Below, one piece after another: positions 1 to 11,275 of a stretch of DNA of 64,000 bases. The stretch covers positions 198,030 to 262,029 of the forward strand of contig NW_006920424.1 in NCBI RefSeq assembly GCF_000344685.1. The letters run 5' to 3'. Every line of letters starts with the position of its first letter. Position 1 is the first letter of the stretch. A model generated the notes under the pieces. That model did no database searches, was not told the DNA's origin, and worked only from the letters and a program-made list of their open reading frames with translations. Both the position numbers and the translations under genes were made by a program. The DNA comes from Gloeophyllum trabeum ATCC 11539 (lineage: Eukaryota > Basidiomycota > Agaricomycetes > Gloeophyllales > Gloeophyllaceae).

Positions 1-845
1 AGACATGCTCCAGGTGCCCATACCTGGCTCAACAGAAGCTGAAGGGAAATCTGATGATACGCCTATGGTCCTCCACCCTTCCATCGAGGCTAGGGAGTTT
101 GATGCATTGATGGAGTATCTTTTCAAGGCGTAAGTCCAGAGGACACTACAGCTAAGGGGCTAGACTTACCGCCTTGATAAACAGCCGTACAATGGGCATG
201 CCAACAATGCAGGACCTCACTGCAATACTCAAGCTGTCCACCATGTGGGGCATCGAGGATGGGAGGCTGTACGCCATCGACGTGCTGCCGAAGCATCCTC
301 AGTTCACGCCAGCTATGCAGTTCTACCTGGGTCGGACCTACCACGTCGCGGAGTGGGTAGAGCCAGCATTCCGGAAGCTCCTAGCAATGCCATTCAGTGA
401 GATAGACGAAGAGATCGCTCACCTGATGGGGCCCGAAGCGTTCTACCTGCTCAGCCATACACATAACCGTATCAAGGACCACCATGCCATCCTCGCCTTC
501 TATCCGTCAGAGCCATTTTCGAGCTTTATATGCACTAGGGCAGGGAGGTGCGAGCAGGCATGGGTGTCGCATTGGTGGCACGGCGTTGCCAAGCACCTTC
601 TTCATCCTGATTCAGGGAAGAGCGGCCGAGAAATCTTGGAGATGTTGGACAGGGTGCAAGTGCCAGGGATGTGCAGCCATTGTCAAGAAGCAAACGTCCA
701 GTGGGTGAAGGATACCCGAGTGATGATAAAAGCAGACGAGTTCGTCGAGGATGCCGTTGCCAAGGTGGTGATGTGGTATGGATCAGCCAAAGACCAGAAA
801 GAGAAGGTTGGAGGAGGTGATGTCGAGCCCAGTGTTGCAGCCTGA
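1..845 (+). CDS. BTB/POZ-type domain protein, 5'-truncated by window edge
   Basis: An open frame runs from base 2 to 129, then a 55-bp intron (130-184, GTAAGT..ACAG), then 185-845 ending in TGA. The join restores one frame and reads through the segment REFDALMEYLF into the Ala-Arg-Thr-Met junction. The layout (a short BTB-tail segment ending in 'LMEYLF', then a helical region containing 'ILKLSTMWGIEDGR', then a long C-terminal part with Cys-x-x-Cys near the end) is typical of the large basidiomycete BTB-domain family. These are usually adaptor or hypothetical proteins; substrate and function are unknown. The N-terminal BTB core lies outside the window. No signal peptide or membrane segment is visible in the part seen. 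Confidence 0.75.
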
Positions 846-3800
846 TGAGTACGTCGAGAGGTATCATTCATAGCTACATATCATAGTGGTATATATGCGT
901 ATAACGCGTCGCGGTATGATCTATTTGCGCACTTGCAGTTCGATGTGTGTTGTGGTATATTTGTTTGCATTTCCATTTTAGGTGCAAACGGATCGTCATA
1001 TACATGGGCTGTTGAACAAGTGTGACCAGGTGTCACTTTACTTCCAAAGGCATACTGCCGCTGAGTCTTATTACCGTTTGCCTGAAAAATATTTATATAT
1101 ATTTACCATATATTTCTGCATTTATGTATGTTCGTCTTGCTTTGCTGAGGAAATCAGTGTGTGTGCGCTCTTGCTAAATGTGCGGTCGTGGTGTAGTTCT
1201 ACGTGGCCCAGCAGCAGGCCAGAAGATCAGTGTGTACGTGCAACAACTGCATATGTGAGCGAGTTATCATTACGTGCGCGCCTGCGTGTATATGTTGCTG
1301 AAATTAAAAGTGCAAAGGAACCGCCATAGTCATTATCTCACATCCACGAATATTTCTCTGTCATCTAATTCGTGGAGCCACATTACCGATTTCAATATAG
1401 ATCTAGCCCCTTGGGTACTTTCGTCGTCAAGGTAGGTATACCTCACATGGGTATAACGATGATGATTTTCGAGGCCCCTCCCAGTGCTCAGGCTTATCTG
1501 CAGTTTCTTTATCCAGCCGTGGATATCGTTACAATATCTCTGGCCCTATCGAAATACAACGGTATGAACACAAAGGTTGAGTCAGTCGTAACAACATGCA
1601 TATGTCGAACCGTCATATCCTCCGGTATACGTCTGTTGATCATTACACTCGTACAACAGTGTTAAATCTGACATCTGCGTCGATACCAGGCTGACAACAG
1701 AACATGCCCTGGACGTGTACAGGAAACAAGATCAGTGCTCAGAGGTAATTGGGGAGCCATCCTGACGACAGTACTCACTATACTCACTATCGCACAAATA
1801 TGAGGAAACTCAGCCTGAATAGTGAGCTCAGGAGAAAAAGTGAGGGAGCAACAGCACCTATAGCCAACATGACCTAAGTTAATACATGTACCACCACGCT
1901 TCTGCAAGCCATCCTGGCACATTATTCTATCATGCTGTCAGTGACGTGGGGGTACAACAAAGCGGCGTACATATCTCCTGACGCCCCGAACGGTTTGCGG
2001 CAGATTCGCATCAAGTTTTCTCAGAGGGTATGCACAACACGAACCTGTACATCGCCCTGGTGAGCGAAGAGCCGTATAGCTGAGGATGAGTTGGCAGGAT
2101 GTTCCAGGCGGAGTCGGTGATATGGATAACTAAATCACAAGGAAATATCTCCGCAACTGGTGTAGGCCCTTGAGCGTATCCGTCTTCGCGCGAGTAATGC
2201 ATGAAGTGCATAACACCCTGTTCAACCATCCCTCCCGGTCCCGCGTTTGTACATAACCTTGGCACAATCGTAGTGACGTGCAACAGAAAACACCACGCGA
2301 GCATTGCCACCGCCGCTGCTTCCGTCAAAACCAAGCAGTCGATGGGCTGTCATGGAAGATACACTAAGCAACTGAATGATAGAGAATGCGAGAAACATAC
2401 CGTCGCAATCAGGTGGCATACTGCCTCTGGACCTGATGGAGCACAGGGCATTATACTGGGTGGCATACAAACATAGAACGTCGAGTTCTGCGTATAGATA
2501 TCACAGGAGATCTTCCAAGGGATTCCAGAGGTGTTCAGATATAGAAAGGGTCGAAAGACGACGGGCGCTGGGATGATGTGGCAAGACACGTCAAAACTCC
2601 GTGGTCAGTAACAGCGGTCAGCGTCCGATACGGGCGAGAAATAGAGACAACCGTGAAAGACGTTCTCAGATAAGGACCATCCTAAAAACGTAGAAAGGGA
2701 GAAGTCACGATCCCCGCCAAGGCGGTGATATGGACCCCAAAAAATTGAAAGACGTCCAGGGGATCCATGCGATAGCTTCAGTACATGGAGATCGCACACC
2801 ATGGCATGGTATCACGGGGCGACGCCCCTTCCGCATATTATCACTGGTGAAGAACACACGTACGGCGATGATGTGGCATCGAGCAGGGGAAAATATTTGG
2901 GATCTTATGAATCATATGGCATGTTAGAAGTTGTTCCTGAGAGGATGGAGTAACACGGATGAGGCTCACCATATCGGTCAGGGTAGACTCCACGGCCCTG
3001 CACAGTGCGGGCAGGTCGAGAGGTGCCGCGAGAGCGGCAAAATCAACAAAGTATTCGACATGAGGCATTGTTCCATGAATGAAAGAGCATGGATAACTCC
3101 TTCAGAAACGTTATGAATGTCTGCTATTGTTTCATTTTGCATTTTCCGCGATTTGGTATCCCATTCGTGCTACTGTGGCACGGAGACTCGAGAATCAGTT
3201 CGGAAATCTGAAGAACAGCTGGTATTTCCAAAGGAAGACGAGAGGAGAAGAAAATGATAATAGAGGTGACGAAGAAATAACTGTAACTCACCGCTCCCAA
3301 AAGGGTGGCAGACCTAACCCTAAGGATCGCGAGCGGTCTGGATTATGACTCTCAGTGGCACACCGATTAGGGTCGTTCATTGTTCTTGCAGGAATAGAAG
3401 GGCGGAAGAATCACAAGATAGCAGCTTCTACCGCAGATCACTGAACATAGGCGCATCCTTTTGCAAATTATCGCCTGGCTCTACATCCGATTATGCCGAT
3501 GTGGCAAGGTGGGTTAGCGATGATTCGAGTCGTGATGGAGAGCGTCTCGGAGAGTGAAGAACGCGAAAAATGAATACCAATTGATACCAGCCTACACATG
3601 CAACGCATACGTCGATGAGCTCATTTGAAAGAGAGAGAGGAATGGGACTTTACAGTGGTTGACAAATCCGTCCATCAAAGCGGCGTAAGATAGACGTCAA
3701 GGAATCCGACTACCGACTAGACGAGTACGCGATGCCCATTGTTTCATCCAGGGACGCGTCGTCGTGCAGCATCGTGGTAGTATGTAATGCATCAACTTGC

Positions 3801-4276
3801 CTTCTTCCGATTGTGGCAGGAGGACCCTGCGGCTATCCGAATCAACACCGCCGGATCGCGTTTGCCGGCACGATTTTTTTCTCCCACACTAGTGGCTCCT
3901 CAAGGGCTAAGAATTTTCCCGTGTGTGGCTTGGACAGAAGGGCGCTGGATGTGGCCTGGGACTTATTGTTCGACGTGGCGCGTGTTGCCACATATCGATA
4001 CGGAAAGATGCAGGACGGTATTATCGATGATCAAGGTCACCAGATCGGAGGATAGCACGAAGCCTAGGCTCCGGTTCTGATGTGAGCAGACAAACCAACC
4101 GCCGTAAGTTCACACAATGACGGGGCCACAGCCGGCCGAGTTGCCTTTTTGAATGCTTGGTAATACACGAACCTGCTGTATTTGGGGTGGCTGTGGTCTG
4201 GTTCGCCGCGGGTGCCACAACCGGGCCACACGACATGTGGCACGAGAGAAGCTGCCACAGGAAGCCACATCCTGAA
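846..4276. other. Gene-poor intergenic stretch, possibly with eroded coding relics
   Basis: About 3.4 kb without a convincing gene. Minus-strand ORFs between about 1660 and 3070 contain a hydrophobic stretch (near 2280-2330, starting VLTEAAAVAMLAW) and could be fragments of an old membrane-protein gene. No frame can be joined by good splice sites, so no gene is called. From about 2.5 kb onward the sequence has repeated TGTGGCA/TGCCAC words (for example near 2578, 2872, 3174, 3352, 4216, 4239 and 4254) that lead into the zinc-finger gene promoter. Confidence 0.5.
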
Positions 4277-4280
4277 ATGG

Positions 4281-4288
4281 TATATAAA
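4281..4288 (+). promoter_or_regulatory. TATA box of the 4485 zinc-finger gene
   Basis: TATATAAA lies 196 bp upstream of the chosen ATG. Just upstream (4215-4270) is a cluster of GTGCCAC, TGTGGCAC, TGCCACA and GCCACAT words. Confidence 0.6.
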
Positions 4289-4484
4289 CCACGGTGCGCG
4301 TCGCTTGCCCTTGACCCTCACGACACGCCTCCACTGTGGCCCTGCCTCCACACAGCGCGTCTTCCCCCCTTCAACACTGCTTTCCGCCGGCAATAACAGC
4401 ACAGGTGATTCCCAGCGACGGCGAGCCTGGCGTGGACTGACCATTATTGCAAGGCCAGAAAGGCCCGCCCACAACGCACGCAAT

Positions 4485-6407
4485 ATGCCCGAGCGCAACG
4501 ATGAACATAATGGCCAGCGACCCAGCCCTCCGATAGTCCCGCCAGCACGAAGTCGCTCGTACCGTGGCGCTATCCAGACGGGGTGGCAGCTCTCATTTGG
4601 TCCGCATGCAGCGGGCCACGCTCATGGGCGCCTCGAATGCCCTGCTTTGCTTTACGACCCAAACGTCTTCGATGTCGTTCTTGTTCCGCACGCGCTCGTT
4701 TCGTCGGTCACGCAGACCGTAAACCGTTACATGAGGAAGCAGAGCAGCATGGGTTTCCGGGAGTCGGAGGCGAGATTTTTTGGTGAAGTTCCTCCCACTG
4801 CTCCTAGGAGGTCCGGCGGGGATATCCCCATTCCAGTTCAATGTCCACGAACTCATCATGTTCACCCCTCTCACACTCCTGAAGAAGGCTCTCGCCACAC
4901 GACGCCAGACGCTCGCCACATGACTCCTGATAGACCCCCTCAAGCTCAAGTACCTCCTCCGCCAGCTCAAAGTCAAAGGATAAACCCACAACCTGCCCCT
5001 GCGCCTGCACAACCCCAGCCGACTGCTCGCCACGTCCCGCCGCCACCACCACCTCCTATAGCGCAGGCTCTTCAACAGGGGCCTCCACCACCCGCGCCTC
5101 AACCCACTTCAACTGGTCGCAGCTACTACCGACCCTCGGCACGATATGACGATCCTCCCCCCGCCCAACCTGCTCCTAAAGCGCCACCAAAGGCGCGACA
5201 AGCACGTCAAGCACGTCAAGCCCCTCCAGCCCCTCCTCCGCGTCCCCCGACACCCATGCAAGTTGACACTGTGTCGGAAGGGCCCGAGAGCGAGGCAGAG
5301 ACCGAACCAGCTGAGGTGCGACCCCTGTCGCCGTACTACAACACGTCGGGTGAGAGTGAAGTCGGCTCGGACGACGAGGACTCGGATGAGGAGCACGATG
5401 AATTGGACGACGACGACGATGACCACGCACCACCTAAGCACCGCGCGTCGATACGTCGCCAAAACTCTAAGACGCTGCAGAAGAAGCAGCAGAAGAACAT
5501 GTGGGTGCAGAACAGGAGGCCGGCGCCCTTGCGCGCGCGCGCCTCCGCCTCTTCCATTCCTATGGGTCCTACCAATCCGGTGGCGAGCACGTTGCCTCCG
5601 AGGGCGGCGAGCCTTGGGCCTCCCGTGGCCCCAAGGAGCGCAGCTGCGGGAAGCAACACGGACAACGACGATAACGACGTCGCGATGATCTGTTTTGGCG
5701 AGCGCCCCCGCGGCAACGCGAGGAGTGCGCCCGTGTCCCCTGTGGGGTCATCCGCCTCCGCCGCGCGCTCTCCGAGCCCTGACGTGCCCCTCTCAAGCAC
5801 CGCGAACCTCCAAACCACTGCGGAAACTCCGGACGGCGCCGACACGGACCACGAGCACCTGCCACCCAGGACGCGCAAGAAGGTGGGCCGGCCGAAGAAG
5901 CGCAAGGTCGTGCCCAAGGACGACGGCGACACGCCCGAGCGCGAGTCGAAGCGGCGGAAGCCGCGGACGAGCATCAGCGCGGCGAAGGCGAGCCCGCCAC
6001 CGTCGTCGTCGGGGGCGAAGCCGCCCGCGCCGGAGGCGCCGTACGGGCCCGTGTACACCTGCCGGTGGCCGCGGTGCGCGCACACGCTGCACCAGGCGGA
6101 CCCGCGCGAGGCGAAGGCGCACATCCAGTCGCACATGAACGCGTACAAGGCGGAGCAGACGCGCGAGCACGCGCTCGTGCGCTGCCTGTGGGACGGGTGC
6201 GACCAGTGGGCGAAGGTGGAGAACCTCGGGCGGCATATTATTTTCGTGCATTTGAAGATGAACTATGAGTGCCCGCATTGCGGGAAGACGCTGGCGAGGA
6301 AGGATGCGCTGAAGAGGCATTGCCAGAGCCAGCACCCGCGTGAGATGGACCAGTGGCCGCATAATGGGCAGGATCCGGACGGGGGCGGGGATGCCATGAT
6401 GGAGTGA
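4485..6407 (+). CDS. Three-finger CWCH2/C2H2 zinc-finger protein (family member 1)
   Basis: A single exon of 640 aa is predicted. The frame is open from 4182, but the ATG at 4485 is preferred because it is the first methionine downstream of the TATA box. Residues about 1-520 are disordered: Pro/Gln/Ala-rich (around 150-260), then an acidic Glu/Asp-Ser block (around 285-320), then basic patches with a KKVGRPKKRK segment that could be an AT-hook or nuclear localisation signal. The C terminus (about 524-615) holds three fingers. Finger 1 starts CRWPRC, finger 2 starts CLWDGC, and finger 3 is CPHCGKTLARKDALKRH. Trp between the paired cysteines in fingers 1 and 2 is the CWCH2 pattern. A nuclear, DNA-binding role as a transcription regulator is inferred; targets are unknown. 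Five relatives lie in the same window. Confidence 0.85.
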   Translation: MPERNDEHNGQRPSPPIVPPARSRSYRGAIQTGWQLSFGPHAAGHAHGRLECPALLYDPNVFDVVLVPHALVSSVTQTVNRYMRKQSSMGFRESEARFFGEVPPTAPRRSGGDIPIPVQCPRTHHVHPSHTPEEGSRHTTPDARHMTPDRPPQAQVPPPPAQSQRINPQPAPAPAQPQPTARHVPPPPPPPIAQALQQGPPPPAPQPTSTGRSYYRPSARYDDPPPAQPAPKAPPKARQARQARQAPPAPPPRPPTPMQVDTVSEGPESEAETEPAEVRPLSPYYNTSGESEVGSDDEDSDEEHDELDDDDDDHAPPKHRASIRRQNSKTLQKKQQKNMWVQNRRPAPLRARASASSIPMGPTNPVASTLPPRAASLGPPVAPRSAAAGSNTDNDDNDVAMICFGERPRGNARSAPVSPVGSSASAARSPSPDVPLSSTANLQTTAETPDGADTDHEHLPPRTRKKVGRPKKRKVVPKDDGDTPERESKRRKPRTSISAAKASPPPSSSGAKPPAPEAPYGPVYTCRWPRCAHTLHQADPREAKAHIQSHMNAYKAEQTREHALVRCLWDGCDQWAKVENLGRHIIFVHLKMNYECPHCGKTLARKDALKRHCQSQHPREMDQWPHNGQDPDGGGDAMME

Positions 6408-6442
6408 GTGAGTGAGCAAGCAAGCAAGCAAGCAAGCAAGCA
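6408..6442 (+). repeat. GAGT/GCAA microsatellite directly after a stop codon
   Basis: Short GAGT runs are followed by about seven GCAA units immediately 3' of the zinc-finger stop codon, so the repeat lies in the presumed 3' UTR. Confidence 0.8.
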
Positions 6443-6814
6443 AAGGCAAGAAGTCATTAAGAAGTTCTGAAAGTTTATGCATGTCTTTCTTTTTGTTTCA
6501 TATGTTGTATGTGTATGGCCCCATATGCATGTATTTCTGTTTCTCTGTATGTATGGTAGTCCCACCCAATGTCATTCCTTTGGTCTATGACACTATGGCT
6601 CAGCTGTTCAGGACTTGGCCATCACTCAAGTCACCATTGGACTTGCACTTGGAAGTTTGAAGATGGAGATTTACTTCTACACTCTTGAATGAACAGCCCC
6701 CCTAACATAAAGTATAGTCCATAGCCACAAACACTCCTCTTCCAGCCACATCTTACCCAGAACAACATGCCTATGACATCCACCAACAAACAATAATGTA
6801 CACCCAACCCAACC

Positions 6815-8561
6815 CTAGAACAACCCCGCGAGATCCGCAAAGGGATCCTTGCCTTGTTGCTGTTGTTGTGGCTGTTGTGGTTGTTGTGGCTGCGTCGATG
6901 TCGACGTAGCACCCAAATTCAAAGTCGTAGCTGGCTGCGGTGGCCGCGGAGAAGCAGAAGCACTCCCCATAGCCATACCCACACCCGCCCCCACGCCCAC
7001 GCCCATCCCGCCAAAGTAGCTCGGCGACCCGACGCGCTGCTGCGGCTGCATCTGCGGCGTCCCCGGGAGCACGATCGACCCGAACTGGCTCGGGTGCGCG
7101 AACCCGCCCGGGGGCGCCTGCTGTTGGTGCTGTTGCTGGGCCGATAGTATGCTCGCCAGGCTGTTCTGCGCCGGGGACGGCGCTGTCGGAACGTTTGCCG
7201 GCGGGCCGAAGAGCTCCGCCAATTCGTCTATCGTGTTTGCTGGTTGAGATTGAGATTGGGGGGCAGAGGAGGAGGAGGAGGAGGGCTCGTCAAAGTCGAT
7301 GAGCGACGTCGGCGTGCCCGCGCCTGCGAGCTCGGCGGGGACGGAGGAGATGGAGTAGTCGCCCTTCTTGTAGGCTTCGTACCGGGCGAGGACGTTGTTG
7401 ATTTGGTCGTTTATTTGAAGATACGTGTCTGGCGTTGATGAGGAAGTGGGGTGAGTGGGTGAGAATGAAGGGGAAGAGGGGTAGGCAACGGGAAGGGGCT
7501 CACCTAGCGATTCGGGGTCGTCCGTCTCCGCGTCCGATATCCACTTTTGTATTCTCGGGCGCGCGCCGACGAGGATCGACGCGACTTGCTGTGCCACGCC
7601 ACACATGGTACATCAGCACTCGCAAACGCAAGAGCGGGGGGGCATCAGCTACGCACGTCGTACACGTCGCCCGCCACGAACTTCTCGCCGCGCTCGCGGT
7701 CGACGTTGTCGAGCATCTCGTTCATGAGGATGACCTTCTGCTCGAGCTTGTTGAGCTCGTTGAGCGCCTGGGAGCGGTAGTCGGGCCTGGCGTCCGGGTT
7801 CGCGCCGGCGAGGGCCTTCATGAGCTCCTGCGCGGCGGCGAGGTCGCGCGGTGTCCCTCTGCGGATGAGTTCTTGCAGCTTTGCCTGCTGCGCCTCGCGA
7901 TCTTCTGCCTCCAGCTCCTCAGCGGACTTGATGTTCTACGGGAGCGTATTAGCGGTGCTCACGTGCACGCGATGGCTACTCACGGACGCGGACGCCAATG
8001 ACTGGTTGTTATTCCGCGGGAGCTCGCGGAAGCGGTAGCCCTTGAACGTGAGCAGGCGGTGCATGTCCCTGATATTGCCCAGGTCCTCCTTCCAGCGCGA
8101 GGTCGCGCAGATGCCCTCCTTCCAGGCGTGGATGAGGTCGAGGATGCGCTGCATGACGGGTCCGGGAAAGGGCGGGGGGCGCTCGGGGAAGCGGCGGACG
8201 AGCTCGTTGAGGAACTCCTTGGTGCCGATCTGGAGGTGGAAGGGGTAGCCGCAGCTCTGGACGAGGGTGTCGAGGAGCGCGAGCGCGAGCATGCCGATGT
8301 GCGGGTTGCGGTGGTTGGCGAGGCGGGCGATGAGCATGGCGGCGTCGCGCGGACTTGGGTGGCGTTATTTGTTATTTACGGTCATGCTACGAGCGGGCGG
8401 AGGAGGGCGCGCACATACGTGTTTGCCTTCTTTTTGTTGATGTAGTCCGCGACTTCGAGGTGCAGCGCGTAGTTGGGCTCCGGCAGAGATGGGTCGCACG
8501 CGCGCGTAACCAGGCTTTCGAGCGGGCTGACTTGCAGCCAGGATGTTGGACTGCCGAGCAT
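6815..8561 (-). CDS. VHS-domain trafficking adaptor (Tom1/GGA-like)
   Basis: Five exons: 8561-8419, 8353-7984, 7935-7657, 7588-7504 and 7428-6815; 496 aa. All four introns have GT..AG ends and restore the frame. Residues about 1-160 form a VHS domain: TRACDPSLPEPNY, then ADYINKKKANTPRDAAM, then LALALLDTLVQSCGYPFH and TKEFLNELVRRFPERPP. The middle (about 170-300) is helical and fits a GAT domain. The tail is Gln/Pro/Gly-rich, has a clathrin-box-like LIDFDEP, and ends in DPFADLAGLF. Such proteins bind ubiquitinated cargo and clathrin at Golgi and endosome membranes. No C-terminal ear domain is seen, so a Tom1-like role is favoured over a full GGA. The last intron (7429-7503) has a length divisible by three and no stop, so it could be retained without a frameshift. 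Confidence 0.88.
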
Positions 8562-9320
8562 CGTGGACGACGACGAGCAGGACACGGCGGCGATGGCCAG
8601 CCAAGTGCTATCTTCAGCCACCGCGCGCAAATAGGACACGCGTCACGTGCATCTGGAGGTTTCATTGCTTCCCTCTGGACGACCATGTCGCTGCAGCCTC
8701 GGTGCTCTGTGGTTGTACTTGGGAAATCTGCGTGCCTCTATAATGCAGAGATTTACGCTGGATTTTCAAATGCTATCGTTGTTGCTACTTGACGGGTCTC
8801 AACAAATGGCATAACTAGTGGGCAATATCTGTACTCTCATTAGTGCTTGAACGCTGTCCATGTTTCTAAGATAATTGATGACGCTCTATACCGCCCGCCC
8901 TACCCCGCCATGGCCTGAGCCACTCCCGCCTCCCGAAAATTCCCATACCCGGTAATCCCAAAACCCCATCCTCAAGCAATCACGCCACCCGCGCGCGCTT
9001 TTGCCTTGTACGGACGTGCGACCAAGCGCCTCTCCCACTATAGCAATACGCCTCCCATATCAAGCAATTCTCGTGAGCCACCGCTTGATTGCCTGCACCT
9101 GCAAGCGCATTTTCGCCTTTGCAGGTAATTATCGTGAGCCACCGTTGGATTGCGTCCAGCGACAGGGTTTTTCGACAGGCCAAGCGCGCCCACAGAATCG
9201 CATAAATGGGAGGGGGGCGAGGGGGGGGACCCGCATCCCCCCACAGAGAAGCCTCCCGAGCGGTTCTGCCCCCTCCCGCCCTCCCCCTCTCGAATATTTG
9301 CATACGCCGCCTGAGTAGAC

Positions 9321-10584
9321 ATGCCGAAGGTACTTGCAGTGGCTGGGGCCTCGGTACGTCCTCCTTCCGTCCCCCTCCTTCTAGGGTACCCGGCTGACTC
9401 GGTGGAATAGTCCTCGCAGAGTGCGGGGAAGAAGCACCAGTGCGCCGAGTGTGATTATAGCACCGACCGTACATTCGATATGCGCCGCCACGCGGAGCTG
9501 CACCTCCCCGAGGACCAGCGACAGTACGTCTCCTTCCTCTCGCTCCCGTTCCTTCGACCAAGCGCTGACGGGTCGTGTGCAGCTATTACGAGTGCCCGAA
9601 GCCCGGGTGCGCCAAGCGGTTCCTGCAGAAGGGCAACCTCAAGATCCACCTCGCAGCGCAGTGCGTCCTGTCCCCCCCCTCGAACTCTTGACCCAGCTAC
9701 TGACGCTCCTTTGGTTGTTATCTAGCGCGGGCGTGCCGACGCACTTCTGCGCGCAGTGCGACTTTGCGTGCACGGACCCGAGCGCGCTGCACAAGCACCG
9801 CAAGCGGCATGGGTCGGGCTCGGGTTCGAGGACGGTTGTTGCGAGGGGCAGGAAGAGCAGGGTGAGGAGGCACCCGAGCCCGGCGACGTCGGAGGAGTCG
9901 GGCCTGTGGTCCTCTATTGCTCCGTCCCCGGCCGCGTCGACGTCGACTTGTGCGGCGACTGTGGACGCGTTCTCGCCGCCTGCGCTGACGCTGCCCGAGA
10001 CGGGCGGCTGTGCTGCTTCTCCTGCTGCTGATGTGGATGTGCTGTCGTGGCTGGACGACCAGAGCTTGGTGGCGACTCCGGGTTCTTCGCCGGCTTATTC
10101 GGGCGACTTTTCTCCGATGGTGGCTGTCCCTGAAGAGTCTTATGTCTCTCGAGATGCTTCTGGCTTCACTCCTCACTCTGGCTATCAGTCTCAGCCTCAA
10201 CAGGCTTACGACGCTCAGTCCCAGCTCTCCTACGAGTTTCAGTCTCAGCTCTCCTATCAGTTTCAGGCTCAGGCTCAGCTCTGCTACGACTACGACCACA
10301 CTCAACCCGTCTACACTCAACCCGTCTACTCTCAACCTGCCTACTCTTCTCAGCCTGCCTACCCCTCTCAACCCGCCTATCCCACCCAGCCTGCCGCTCC
10401 CTCCCCGGACTTCCTCGACTTTGACTGGAGCATGCCCGCGCCCGCCGCCGACTTTGACGGCGCTGCGATCTTCGTGGGAGACCTCGAGCTGGGGATGGGG
10501 ACGCATATCCCTCCTGCGATGGATCTAGGCTCGGGGTTTGACTGGCCTGCGTCTGCGTCTGCGGCTTTTGGTTATTCGTTTTGA
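9321..10584 (+). CDS. C2H2 zinc-finger protein with Gln/Tyr-rich tail
   Basis: Four exons: 9321-9353, 9411-9523, 9583-9660 and 9726-10584; 360 aa. Three N-terminal classical fingers are each coded near an exon junction: CAECDYSTDRTFDMRRH, CPKPGCAKRFLQKGNLKIH and CAQCDFACTDPSALHKHRKRH. The remainder is low-complexity, with Ser/Arg, then repeats of SQ/QAY and TQPVY/SQPAY type (about residues 230-300), and an acidic aromatic end. The C-terminal half resembles a transactivation or prion-like region. A nuclear transcription factor is inferred. The fingers lack the C-x-W-x-x-C pattern of the other zinc-finger family in this window, so this gene is not counted with it. Confidence 0.85.
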
Positions 10585-11275
10585 GCTTAGATCTCTCTCG
10601 TCTCTGTCTGTCTCTCGCTGAGGTGTTTGTGATACCCGCATACTGGACTCTGGACTCTACACTGGCATTTCGGACGCTCACTTGGATAGATTCGGCGTTG
10701 GTGCATCTTAGTTTATTTGTTTTTATACAATGTAGGATTAGACTTTCACTTCGACGTTTACTTCATTCCATTTCGCATTTGTATTATATGCATGCGCAAG
10801 CGCAAGGTCGTGTATAGATGGATATCATTGCAATCATACCGTTCTGTTCTCTCTTACATAGCGCCGTCGGTGGAACTGGGAGTGGGACAGAATGCTGATT
10901 TGATGCAAGTGCGCGCTACATGTAGCAACACCCACAACGCTCGTGTCTCACTCGCCCTCGCCCTCAGACCCGCTCCCAACCCCAACGTGTCCGAGCTCCC
11001 GCACGCCGGCCTGCTCTCCTCCCTCCCGGGGCTGGAGGCGTTAGGTCTGTTCGGACAGCATTCGTAGGAGTTTGCATACCAGCGGTACTCCTAGCCCAGC
11101 TCAGGCTCGACGACAGTGAATATCCAACCAAAGCCACACGTCCGTATTAGATCTAGAAGCGCTGTAACGCGCCAAGTCACGGACGCGTTCAAGTCTTTCC
11201 CCTGTCCTCTTCCTCGGACGCCACCTACATAGACGCGCCTCTGCCTCTCCACTGCGCCCTATTTATGACTTTGAG

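Noticed and set aside
535..871. Minus-strand ORFs across the BTB gene
   Set aside because: Shadows of the plus-strand coding region; no domain and no splice context.
1662..3068. Minus-strand ORFs as a membrane-protein gene
   Set aside because: One hydrophobic stretch only; frames cannot be joined by good splice sites and no family signature is seen.
4182..4484. Upstream extension of the first zinc-finger ORF
   Set aside because: The frame is open, but the segment contains the TATA box and presumed 5' UTR, so the ATG at 4485 was preferred.
6854..7147. Plus-strand Leu/Arg-rich ORF
   Set aside because: Antisense of the Gln/Gly-rich VHS protein tail.
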